A stretch of 32,272 nt of DNA from an uncultured Bacteroidota bacterium (GTDB lineage: Bacteria; Bacteroidota; Bacteroidia; Chitinophagales; Chitinophagaceae). The stretch spans positions 1 through 32,272 of the forward strand of contig CAIRTW010000233.1 of assembly GCA_903881585.1 (NCBI GenBank), written 5' to 3'. Shown here piece after piece: positions 15,540 to 24,400 of this stretch (within the stretch, counting starts at the first letter, position 1; each line of letters starts with the position of its first letter). The translations under genes were made by a program, and so were the position numbers. Under the pieces are notes generated by a model, which saw only the letters and a program-made list of their open reading frames with translations, did no database searches and was not told the DNA's origin.

Positions 15540-16373
15540 ATGCGCATCCGGCTGATCTTTATCCTTTTTCTCACTTCTTCGGTATGCGGATATAGCAGGC
15601 AAAAGCAATCCAGTCTTATTAAGTCCGCGGGGCAAACCCTGAATGACCGTATAAATGTACCGGCAGGTTATACGAGGGTAAGTATTGCTGCGGGGTCATT
15701 TGCTGAATATCTGCGAAAACTAAAATTGAAGCCCGATGGCTCCATAGTACATTATTATAATGGCCGCGCCAAAGAGAATAATGGTGTTTATGTGGCGGTA
15801 GTTGATATGCCCATAGGAAATAAAGACCTGCAGCAATGCGCAGACGTGATCATGCATGTACGGGCAGAATATCTGTTTATAACGCACCAGGAAAATAAAA
15901 TACACTTTACCCTTACGAACGGTTTCAGGGCAGATTACAGTAAATGGGCAGAGGGCTACCGGATGAGTCTTACCGGCAATAAAACCCAATGGGTTAAAAA
16001 AGGCTCCGCAGATCATTCGTTCAGCAGCTTCAGCCAGTACATGGATGTGATCTATACTTATTGCGGCACACTGTCTCTTTCTAAGGAGTTAAAAGATGTT
16101 GAGTATAGAGACATCCAGCCAGGTGATGTACTGATAAAAGGCGGCTCGCCCGGCCATGCAGAGATCGTGCTCGATGTTGCAAAAAACAAAGAAGGAAAGA
16201 AATTGTACCTGCTGGCACAGAGCTATATGCCAGCCCAGGAAATGCAGGTACTGGCCAATCCTGAAAGTGCTGCGCTAAGCCCATGGTATGAAATGGACGA
16301 CAGGCACACCAACATTATTACCCCTGAATGGACTTTTACTATTGGCCAGTTAATGAGATTTGAAAATGAGTAG
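15540..16373 (+). CDS. DUF4846 domain exported protein, possible papain-like hydrolase
   Basis: This 277-residue protein begins with a hydrophobic export signal (about residues 4-18). The rest matches DUF4846: SFAEYLRKLKLKPDGS, VVDMPIGNKDLQQCADVIMHVRAEYL, YMDVIYTYCGTLSLSKEL, PGDVLIKGGSPGHAEIVLDVA, LLAQSYMPAQEMQVL, SPWY and TPEWTF. Function is not established as far as I know. I note that C100 sits at the start of a predicted helix and H206 lies in a GDV...GHAEIV strand, an arrangement like the Cys-His dyad of NlpC/P60 and CHAP peptidoglycan hydrolases; this is inference. Its stop overlaps the start of an M23 peptidase gene by 8 nt, so the two proteins are probably made together and act in the cell envelope. 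The true start fits a full-match -7 element close by. Confidence 0.8.
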   Translation: MRIRLIFILFLTSSVCGYSRQKQSSLIKSAGQTLNDRINVPAGYTRVSIAAGSFAEYLRKLKLKPDGSIVHYYNGRAKENNGVYVAVVDMPIGNKDLQQCADVIMHVRAEYLFITHQENKIHFTLTNGFRADYSKWAEGYRMSLTGNKTQWVKKGSADHSFSSFSQYMDVIYTYCGTLSLSKELKDVEYRDIQPGDVLIKGGSPGHAEIVLDVAKNKEGKKLYLLAQSYMPAQEMQVLANPESAALSPWYEMDDRHTNIITPEWTFTIGQLMRFENE

Positions 16374-17121
16374 CAGACATTTCATTGGTTGGACAATTGC
16401 GGTATGCCTCGTAATGAATTTTGCCGCAGCAAAAGCACAGGAAAATGCAAACCCCTGCATTGATTTCAATGCCCTGAATGTAAAGATCAGGGACAGGCAA
16501 ATAAATAAAGCTAAAGGATTAGAGCAACTACAGCGCTTACTCCCGGGAATTAAAAAGTATTACTACGCACATGCAAGCAAGGAGTATGCTTCTGATGCCT
16601 GGGTGTTCCCGTTAAGCGGATATAATGCTAAGGCTATCGGAGGCAAAAACGGTAATGGTTATATTGCCTCCGGCTATGATTACTTCGATGGGAACAAACA
16701 TGGCGGGCATCCGGCACATGATATTTTTATCCGCGACAAAGACCAGGATGCCAATGACGATGTAGCCCATAAGCCCGTCAGCGTTTTGTCCATGACCGGG
16801 GGGATTGTAATAGCGCTGGAAACAAATTGGGATTCAACGAGCGACCAGCGTGGAGGCAACTTTATCTGGATATTTGAGCCAATCGGCAACAACCTTTTTT
16901 ATTATGCACACAACAATAAAGTATTTGTAAAATTGGGTGATATCGTAAAGCCCGGAGATGTTATTGCCACAGTAGGGCGCACGGGGCTGAATGCACATAA
17001 AAAACGTTCGCCTACACATCTGCATCTTATGCAACTGCAACTGGGTAAGGCCAGTTATCCCAGGCCCGTAAATTGCTATGATCAATTGACGAAAATCGGA
17101 TCCAATCAAAAAAACGGATAG
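16366..17121 (+). CDS. M23-family (LytM-like) metallopeptidase
   Basis: The protein has 251 residues from the ATG at 16366, which overlaps the DUF4846 stop; an in-frame TTG 6 nt upstream is less likely. It has a signal peptide ending AAAKA-QE (about residue 24). The catalytic domain carries the LytM zinc signature: H115 and D119 in GGHPAHDIF, H182 in YYAHNNK, and H218/H220 in THLHL. The segment VKPGDVIATVGRTG is typical of the domain. M23 enzymes cut peptide cross-bridges or stems of peptidoglycan. All metal ligands and the HxH motif are present, so it is likely active. A long insertion after the HxxxD motif (residues 121-145) is acidic. The coupling to DUF4846 suggests a joint role in wall turnover. 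Confidence 0.88.
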   Translation: MSSRHFIGWTIAVCLVMNFAAAKAQENANPCIDFNALNVKIRDRQINKAKGLEQLQRLLPGIKKYYYAHASKEYASDAWVFPLSGYNAKAIGGKNGNGYIASGYDYFDGNKHGGHPAHDIFIRDKDQDANDDVAHKPVSVLSMTGGIVIALETNWDSTSDQRGGNFIWIFEPIGNNLFYYAHNNKVFVKLGDIVKPGDVIATVGRTGLNAHKKRSPTHLHLMQLQLGKASYPRPVNCYDQLTKIGSNQKNG

Positions 17122-17242
17122 GAGAATTTAAGTCCGGTATATTTCATCTGTGTTAACCTATGAAAAGCACCCAGAGCATATAAAGAAGATGCATCTGCGG
17201 ATTGTCCAGGGTTTACAATTCATGCTCACCTCGGTTTTTTCA

Positions 17243-19153
17243 CTATTTTCCCTCCGCCGGCGCGCTCATAGCACGCTCGCAATTGGCCAAATTGGCCAGC
17301 GCCACCTCATAATCCGGTTTTATGGCGAGAGCGGATCTATAGGACTTAAGAGCTCCGGTGTAATCCCCCTTAAGGAAAAGCGCATATCCCTTGTTGTTCA
17401 ATAAAACAATGTTCTCTGGCTCATAGGCCAATGCTGCATCCATTGTTTTTATCCATTCATTATACTGGTGCGTATTGTAGTATATCTGCCCGATATTCAG
17501 GTATGTCACGATGTAATCTTTTTTATGCAATAATGCAGCCTTATAAAAAGTTAATGCTTCGCTGTATTTATTTTGCATGAACAAGAGGTATCCTTTTTTA
17601 TTAAGGGCGTCATAGTCATTTGGCGCACGGCGCAGCAAAGTGTCAGCGACCTTTTGCGCATTGTTATAATCATTCATTGCCAGGTCAGCGTTTACCAGGT
17701 TAATATAGGCTCTTACATATTCTGGCTTCGCCTCTATTGCCTTTTCAAATAAGTGCGCAGACTCAGGATACTTTCCTTGCATCAACAGTTGGTTCCCTTT
17801 ATTATTGAGCGCAATGCCATCATCTGGAAATTTGTCCAGGATGTCGTCTGCTATCGTGTCTGCGTTCTCCCATACACTGCACCTGACATAACTAGTGCAG
17901 CAGTTTGCTATCGCGGCAATAAATAATAAGGGCAGTACGTACCGTTTATAGCGGATGGCCCCGGAAGTGGTGGTTTCATTTAGTAGGTCGATGCTCATGG
18001 CCACCATAAACAGTAAACCGATATAAGGAATATAGGTGTATCGGTCGGCGGTAATAGCATTTCCTATCGCCAGCGCCTGGAGCACTAAAACAACGTTCAC
18101 AAAGAAGAACAGGGAACCAAATGCCACCAGCCGGGAATATTTCAGTGTCTTGTAAACTGCGTAGAAAAAAAGAAAAACGGCCAAAGGGGCGACATAAAAC
18201 AAATAGGGCAAGTGCTGGCTGGCAACATTTGGATATGGATAAAAGGCCGACAAATTTATTGGTAAAATAAATTTCACCAGGTAACTGCAAAATGCATAAC
18301 ACGCAAATATTAGCCGTTCGCCCAGCGGATAGTAAGTGTTTATCAGTTGGTCGGCCTGTTGCGCCCGGATCGCAATCATCCCGAAAATAACAGAAACGAG
18401 TATAAACGGTATTTTTTCAAACCATACCCGCGAACTAAATTTTCTGTACGTATAAAAATCAATTAGCAGTAACACTAGCGGAAATACTACCGCTGCAGGT
18501 TTCGACAATACAGACAGGCTAAAAAGCAGAAAGGATAATAGCAGGAACCTTAAAGCCCGTCTGCCGGGAGCAGGTGTTTCATGTTCGCCTCCAGCATTTT
18601 TTTGCCGTTCCAGGTAATACAAGTAAGCGATCAGTCCCGAAATAAAAAACAAGGCATACAATACATCTTTAAGTTCAGCAACCCAGGCTACCGATTCCAC
18701 GTGCATAGGATGAACGCCAAAGAAAAGCGCCACAGTAGCTGCCACCAGCGGCTTTCTGCCGCTAAGCAAATAGATGAAACAAAATACCAGCAGCACATTG
18801 GCCAGGTGGATGAGGAGATTTACAGTGTGATAAATTTCCGGCCCCTTGCCTCCTATGTGATTGATCACGCAGTAGCTGATCATAGTAACGGGAACATAGT
18901 TGCCGGAGAAATAATGCGGTTCAAAAAAATATACAACCGCCTCTGGAATTGATTTATCGATACTGGTATTGTTGAACACGTAGATATCGTCATCCTGGTT
19001 TACAAACCCGTTCTTCATCACCGGCGAAAACGAAAAAAAGGTCATCATCGCTACCAGTGCCACTAAAGAGAACAGACGCCAGCGGCCCCAGGGTGCCTTT
19101 CCGTCTGCCTTTACACTGTTTTTTTGCTTTGCCTGACGGGCTTGTTGTATCAT
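17243..19153 (-). CDS. TMTC-like membrane glycosyltransferase with C-terminal TPRs
   Basis: This 636-residue protein has two parts. Residues of about 27-430 hold some 10-11 TM segments with GT-C fold features: QDDD at 53-56 in the first periplasmic loop (acidic catalytic/metal motif), HPMHVESVAWVAELKDVLY, and ADRYTYIPYIGL late in the membrane part. These resemble TMTC/PMT-type polyprenyl-phosphate-dependent O-mannosyltransferases. Residues of about 445-630 are five TPR units (ALNNKGNQLLMQGKYPESAHLFEKAIEAKP and similar), probably periplasmic and binding protein partners or substrates. A role in O-glycosylation of exported proteins is plausible, since many Bacteroidota surface proteins are glycosylated, but this is inference. 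It is convergent with the M23 gene. Confidence 0.8.
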   Translation of the reverse strand: MIQQARQAKQKNSVKADGKAPWGRWRLFSLVALVAMMTFFSFSPVMKNGFVNQDDDIYVFNNTSIDKSIPEAVVYFFEPHYFSGNYVPVTMISYCVINHIGGKGPEIYHTVNLLIHLANVLLVFCFIYLLSGRKPLVAATVALFFGVHPMHVESVAWVAELKDVLYALFFISGLIAYLYYLERQKNAGGEHETPAPGRRALRFLLLSFLLFSLSVLSKPAAVVFPLVLLLIDFYTYRKFSSRVWFEKIPFILVSVIFGMIAIRAQQADQLINTYYPLGERLIFACYAFCSYLVKFILPINLSAFYPYPNVASQHLPYLFYVAPLAVFLFFYAVYKTLKYSRLVAFGSLFFFVNVVLVLQALAIGNAITADRYTYIPYIGLLFMVAMSIDLLNETTTSGAIRYKRYVLPLLFIAAIANCCTSYVRCSVWENADTIADDILDKFPDDGIALNNKGNQLLMQGKYPESAHLFEKAIEAKPEYVRAYINLVNADLAMNDYNNAQKVADTLLRRAPNDYDALNKKGYLLFMQNKYSEALTFYKAALLHKKDYIVTYLNIGQIYYNTHQYNEWIKTMDAALAYEPENIVLLNNKGYALFLKGDYTGALKSYRSALAIKPDYEVALANLANCERAMSAPAEGK

Positions 19154-19498
19154 GGCGATTTCTCAATTCTTAACAATGGCCGTTATCAAAATATGGACTC
19201 AGATAGCAAAAAACATCCGGCCAGAATACTTTACTGCAACAATATAAAAAATATCCTCCGGAAAAGAATATTATTCATAGGTTATTCCACGTTGCCGCAG
19301 AGCGGATATTGAACTCCTTTTGTCGTCAAACTTGCCATGATAATTTCCCCTTTGATTAACTTTATAGCATAAAAAACACCATTTTGACCACATGCTTTTA
19401 TCGTACTTTCCAGGTGGAGTCCTCATCTCTGTTGTTTATTCCTTGCTTTCTTTAAAAATGAAAATAAATAAACCGGGATTAGCTGTTATTCTTTACGA
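19154..19498. other. Intergenic region, 345 bp, nothing clear
   Basis: It separates two minus-strand genes. A 62-codon plus frame (19124-19312) starts inside the glycosyltransferase gene on the opposite strand and has no recognisable product. A minus frame of 18 codons from an ATG near 19340 is too short to judge. I see no strong hairpin with a T-run and no full TAnnTTTG match for the gene at 19153. Confidence 0.4.
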
Positions 19499-20683
19499 TC
19501 AGATCCCCATCATCTTCTCCAGGTGGTGGTAGCGGATGCCAAAATATGTTTTTGCGTTTTTGATCTTTTGTAAAAGCGCTCCATTTTTGGGCTGCTGCTG
19601 TTTGTTCTTTATGCCTGTGATCATTACATTTTTGGGTGTATGTGCATCGGAGGTGAATTCAAAAACTTTGGTCTTGTATCCGAAATATTCCAGGATCAGC
19701 GCCCTGATGCCGTCTGTGACCATTTCGGCCTGGCGCTCCAGGAATATGCCATGCCGGGTAAGGAAGTCAACATCGTTATGAATCTTGTGCTGCTCTATCT
19801 CCCGCCGTATCTGTTTGTGGCAGCAAGGCGCCACTACTATGAGATCGGCGCCAGCTGTGATGCCTTTGCAGATCGCATCATCAGTGGCGGTGTCGCAGGC
19901 GTGCAGGGCAATCAGTATGTTGGTGTCCGAACTATCATATTGTTCAATCGTTCCTTCTGCGAAATGCAGCTTGTCGAATTTACTATCCTGCGCAATCTTG
20001 TTACATAGCGCTACAAGGTCAGGGCGAAACTCAACACCAATTACCTCTGGTTGCAGGTGAAGCACATTGGTGAGGTAGTCGTACAGAGCAAAGGTGAGGT
20101 AACCCTTGCCACTGCCCATGTCGGTTACTCTTTTAAGCTGTTCTGCGGGAATATCTTTTATCAGCGAGCTTAGTATCTCTATGTAATGATTGATCTGACG
20201 GTATTTGTCCTGTGCACTTTTAAATACATTCCCTTCTTTGTCGGTAATGCCTAGTTCAGTAAGGTAGGTTTTACCCTTTGCTGCAATTAACCGCTGCTTT
20301 GTTTTATCGTGATCCAGAGAGGGGGTGCCTGTTTTTGTGGGTGGATTTTTCCGGATAGTTACTTTGTTGTCATTAATATTCCCGAAGACCAAGTCAAAGG
20401 CAGTAGTGAAAAGCGTTGCAGCCCCGAATCCTTCGTTGAGTAATGTTTGTATAAGGGCTATGCCTTCTTCCTGCGAATAATTCTTGACAACATCGCGTGT
20501 TTTGTACCGGTATGTAAAGCTCAGTTTTACTTCCTTCTTAATAGACGCTCTTTTTACATAACTATTCTTAAGGTTTTCCTCTCTGCCCTTATAGTTCCCC
20601 AGAGAGAGCGTCACGAAGGTGTCGTCCGACAAAGACTGCTTTACGTTAGAAATGAATTGCTCGGTTTTTTCGGAAGAGGCCAT
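19499..20683 (-). CDS. Class I SAM-dependent methyltransferase (Methyltransf_32 / TRM13-METTL25-like)
   Basis: In this 394-residue protein, residues 1-165 form an N-terminal extension including SLGNYKGREENLKN and SFTYRYKTRDVVKNYS. The methyltransferase core then starts with motif I, DMGSGKGYLTFAL at 188-200, the SAM-binding glycine loop. VIGVEFRPDLVALCN follows as the acidic second strand. ALHACDTATDDAI (259-271) and VVAPCCHK (283-290) are the signature of the PF13679 group, which includes eukaryotic tRNA methylase TRM13 and METTL25-like proteins. The substrate is unknown; RNA is a reasonable guess for the group, but nothing here proves it. The CCH residues could bind metal. It stands alone on the minus strand between two intergenic gaps. 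Confidence 0.83.
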   Translation of the reverse strand: MASSEKTEQFISNVKQSLSDDTFVTLSLGNYKGREENLKNSYVKRASIKKEVKLSFTYRYKTRDVVKNYSQEEGIALIQTLLNEGFGAATLFTTAFDLVFGNINDNKVTIRKNPPTKTGTPSLDHDKTKQRLIAAKGKTYLTELGITDKEGNVFKSAQDKYRQINHYIEILSSLIKDIPAEQLKRVTDMGSGKGYLTFALYDYLTNVLHLQPEVIGVEFRPDLVALCNKIAQDSKFDKLHFAEGTIEQYDSSDTNILIALHACDTATDDAICKGITAGADLIVVAPCCHKQIRREIEQHKIHNDVDFLTRHGIFLERQAEMVTDGIRALILEYFGYKTKVFEFTSDAHTPKNVMITGIKNKQQQPKNGALLQKIKNAKTYFGIRYHHLEKMMGI

Positions 20684-21299
20684 TTTTACTTTTTTACGAG
20701 AAACGCGATTGTTGCCCGGTGCAATTTAGAACTTATCCGTTGTTTCGCAATTGCAGATCACCAGCTTCAAGAGCCAGTGGCACAGCCGTTTTGAGGAGTG
20801 CAAAACCCAACTATGTGAGGTGGAATAGAAATTCCTATCAGCGGGGAATTCAACCCCTTGGATGACAACCCAAAACCGGATAATTCGCGAAATATTCAAA
20901 AACAACGATCAGAAATGAAAGATTTACCACCATTAACAAATCTATTTTGCTTGCAACCGTTTTCGTAGTTTTTTGCTTAGCAAACATCCCGCCATTTTTC
21001 ACCAAAATAACAAATATTGGCAAAGGTGAGGGTGAAAGTGACAAATGCCATGGTCGGTAACTCATCAATATGAATCATTGTAATTTCACGTAAAATTTTA
21101 TCAATGGTTAATTTGATATTGATTTACAGCATCAATAGGTATTATTATGATATTTATTTGTTAATTGTTTGTAAAATGGAAAGCTATTTTCTAACTTGCA
21201 TTCAATTAGCAAATCATTAGCAAATCATTTACTTGTTGATAACAAATGTGAAGTTTGATAAAAATTGTTTTTAAGGCACAAATCTAAAAAACAGAGCGT
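20684..21299. other. Long AT-rich intergenic region between divergent genes
   Basis: This 616-bp gap separates the methyltransferase gene from the giant Ig-repeat adhesin. It contains a 58-codon plus frame without ATG (20884-21060), a minus frame of 72 codons without family features (20850-21068), a tandem 11-bp repeat (21205-21226), and an inverted repeat with ATCAAT/ATTGAT arms around 21100-21125. Several near-matches to TAnnTTTG occur (TTAATTTG, TTTATTTG, GAAGTTTG), but none with good spacing. It probably holds the adhesin's control region. Confidence 0.45.
21205..21226. repeat. Tandem 11-bp repeat upstream of the Ig-repeat adhesin
   Basis: ATTAGCAAATC is repeated exactly twice in tandem, and a third ATT follows. 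One helical turn of spacing is suggestive of binding sites for a regulator of the adhesin gene that starts 74-200 nt downstream, but no regulator is known here. Confidence 0.6.
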
Positions 21300-21425
21300 A
21301 TGAGAAAATCTACTCAAATTGTTTCCGACCCACAGACAGCTTCTTTCGCAGAGGCATGCACGCCATCCCGTTTTTCCACTCGTTCATCGGTATCATCTAC
21401 TTGTTCATCTACTAAATATACGGAC

Positions 21426-24400
21426 ATGAAAAAGAATCTTCTTTCCGGCATTATGGCAATATTGCTATTGATGACCGGGTACGCGGTAAAAGCCAGCAGC
21501 ACAATAACGCAGGGTTTTAACAGCTCTTCGATCTCTGCCGGTAAGAAAATATGGTTTAGTGCAGTAGTTAATGTAAATGGCTCCGCCACTTACCCACTGA
21601 CTATCTATTTTAACAATCAGGTAATCGCCAGCCCTGCTTTTTCAATTTCTGTTCCCAATGGGGAATTGATACTTGATCCGGCAGTAGTGATAGCTACTAC
21701 GGTATATAATGGGTCAACCTGGGTGACAACAGCGCCACCTAATGAAACCGGCCACTATTTTATTTCCGGCTACAGCGATTCATTGCACAGCAATATATCC
21801 GGCGGGCTGAACCCAGTTTCATGGACAGGTACCTTTTCTACCTGTGGCGCCAATGTATCTATCAGCTGGGAATGGGCTGCATCTGTTTATACCTCCTTTA
21901 ACAGCGACATGAATAACCTCGGTATTAAGCCATCAGATTGTAATTCCTGTTCTGCTTATTCAAATTCAGACCATGCAGGTTCTCCGGAACATTATCTGTC
22001 ACATGTTGTTACCGGTGCAACCGGAAGCACTACTGGCGGCGGTGGCGGTTGCGGCTCTGGTTCAGGCACCAGCTACACCGGCTACTTTTCGGCAGCACAG
22101 ATCGTAGCGCTTACAGGAACTAATTTTTCTGCCGCTGTATGTCCAGGCAGCACAGCCAACCTTGCCGCTTCAATATCTGGCGGTACCTGGAGCAGCGGCA
22201 ATACAGCAATTGCTTCTATAAGTGCAGGCGGTGTCTTGACCGGTGTATCTGCCGGTACTGCGAAAATTACTTACGCCGCAAGCGGGTGTACTATTTCTCA
22301 AACAGTTACAGTGAATGCTGCACCAACTGTCAGCGCTTCATCTGCTTCGTCCGTTTGCCAGGGTTCAACACTTACTTTAACCGGAACTTCCGGTAGTGGC
22401 ACTGGCGGTGGCGGTGGATGCGGCGGCGGAAGCGGCAGCTCTTATGCCTTCTCCTGGCACGGACCATCAGGCTATACTTGTGGTACACAAAACCCAACAC
22501 GTACAGGCGTATGCAGCTCTATGGCAGGCGCTTATAGTTGTACTGTTACCGCTCCAAATGGCTGTAATGCAACAGCAACAACGACCGTTGCTGTAACCAC
22601 AGCGCCAACTGCAGGTACTGTAAGCGGAGCAGCCGCAACATGTGTGGGAGCAACAACAACTTTCACCGATGCAGCTGGTAGCGGCGCATGGACTTCGGGC
22701 ACAACAGGCATCGCTACAGTTAATGCGTCTGGTGTAATAACCGGTGTTGCTGTGGGTACTGCAACTATATCTTATAAAGTAACCAACAGCTGTGGCAATG
22801 CAACTGCTACAAAAATGATCACCGTAACAGGGTTGCCAAATGCAGGCACATTAAGTGGTGCAACCACCCTTTGCGCCGGAGCAACAGTTACAGTAGGACA
22901 CAGCGGTACTGGCGGCGCATGGAGCGCAAGTCCTGCAAGTGTTGCAACAATTAACTCAGCAGGTATGGTAACCGGTGTTGCTGCAGGTGCTGCAACAATC
23001 AGTTATACTGTATCCAACGGTTGCGGCACAACTTTAGCTACAAGGGCAATAACTGTTAATGCCGGACCTAATGCAGGTACTATTACCGGAACAACTGCTG
23101 TGTGCGGCGGAACAACTATTAACCTGGGCGATGCTGCAGCCGGCGGCGTATGGAGCACCAGCACAGGAAGCATTGCGACTGTGAACGGAGGAGGAGTGGT
23201 AACCGGAATTTCTGCAGGTACTGCAACTATATCTTATAAAGTAACCAACGGCTGCGGCACTGCAACAGCAACAAAGGTTGTCACTATCAGTGCAGCGCCT
23301 AGTGCTGGTTCCGTAACCGGCACTGCTATATTGTGTGCCGGAGCAACAACAACCCTAGGCAACGCAATAAGTGGTGGCACATGGAGCACAGGCGCTTCAA
23401 GTATTGCTACTGTGAGCGCAGCAGGTGTTGTGACCGGTGTTGGCGCAGGAGTTGCGACGATATCTTATGCTGTAACGAACAGCTGCGGCACTGCAAGTGC
23501 TACAAAATCAATAACCGTAAATGCGGCACCAGGTGCCGGCGCTGTAACCGGAGCCGACTATATTTGTGCCGGATTAACTACAAACTTTACAGATGCCGTG
23601 AGCGGTGGTGCATGGAGCACAAGCGCTGCAGGTATTGCAACCATTAATGCTGCTGGTGTTGTAACTGGAGTGGCTGCAGGCACTGCAACTATATCTTATA
23701 GGGTGAGTAACAGCTGTGGCAATACTACTGCTACAAAGTCAATAACTGTTGGCGTCGTTCCCAATGCCGGTGCAATAACCAGCAGTGCAACTGTTTGTGC
23801 CGGTTCAGTGATCAACTTGGGCGATGCAGTAAGCGGCGGCGTATGGAGCACAAGTGCAGCAGTAATAGCAACCGTTGATGCCAGCGGAGTTGTGACTGGT
23901 GTAGCTGCAGGCACTGCAACTATATCATATTCAGTAACCAACATCTGTGGCACCGCAATTGCTACAAAAATGGTAACTGTTGGTTCCATACCAACAGTCG
24001 GTGCTGTAACAGGCAGCGCTAATGTATGTGTGGGCGCAACAGCAATTGTAGCTAATACAGTAAGTGGTGGCGTATGGAGCACAGATGTTTCGGCAATTGC
24101 CACAATTGATGCTTCTGGCGTTGTAACTGGTGTTTCGGCTGGTGTAGCTAATCTAACCTATACCGTGGCTAACAGCTGCGGCGCAGCTACAGCAAATGGC
24201 ATAATATCAGTTAGCGCATTGCCAAATGCCGGCACTATAAGCGGCGCTACATTGTGTGCAGGCACTTCTGCTGCGTTAAACAATACAGTTAGTGGTGGTG
24301 CATGGAGCACCAGCGCAGCAAGTATAGCAAGCATAGACGCAAGTGGTAACGTAACTGGCGTTTCTGCGGGCATAGCAAATATAGCTTACACAGTATCTAA

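Noticed and set aside
20850-21068. 72-codon minus ORF in the long intergenic region
   Set aside because: No signal peptide at its start, no family features, and it overlaps an equally uncertain plus frame.
23696-24103. Hydrophobic 135-codon minus ORF (and similar ones at 24158-24373, 24617-24838, 26204-26605)
   Set aside because: Antisense images of the Ig repeats; Val/Ala/Pro bias comes from the Thr/Ala/Gly codons on the coding strand.
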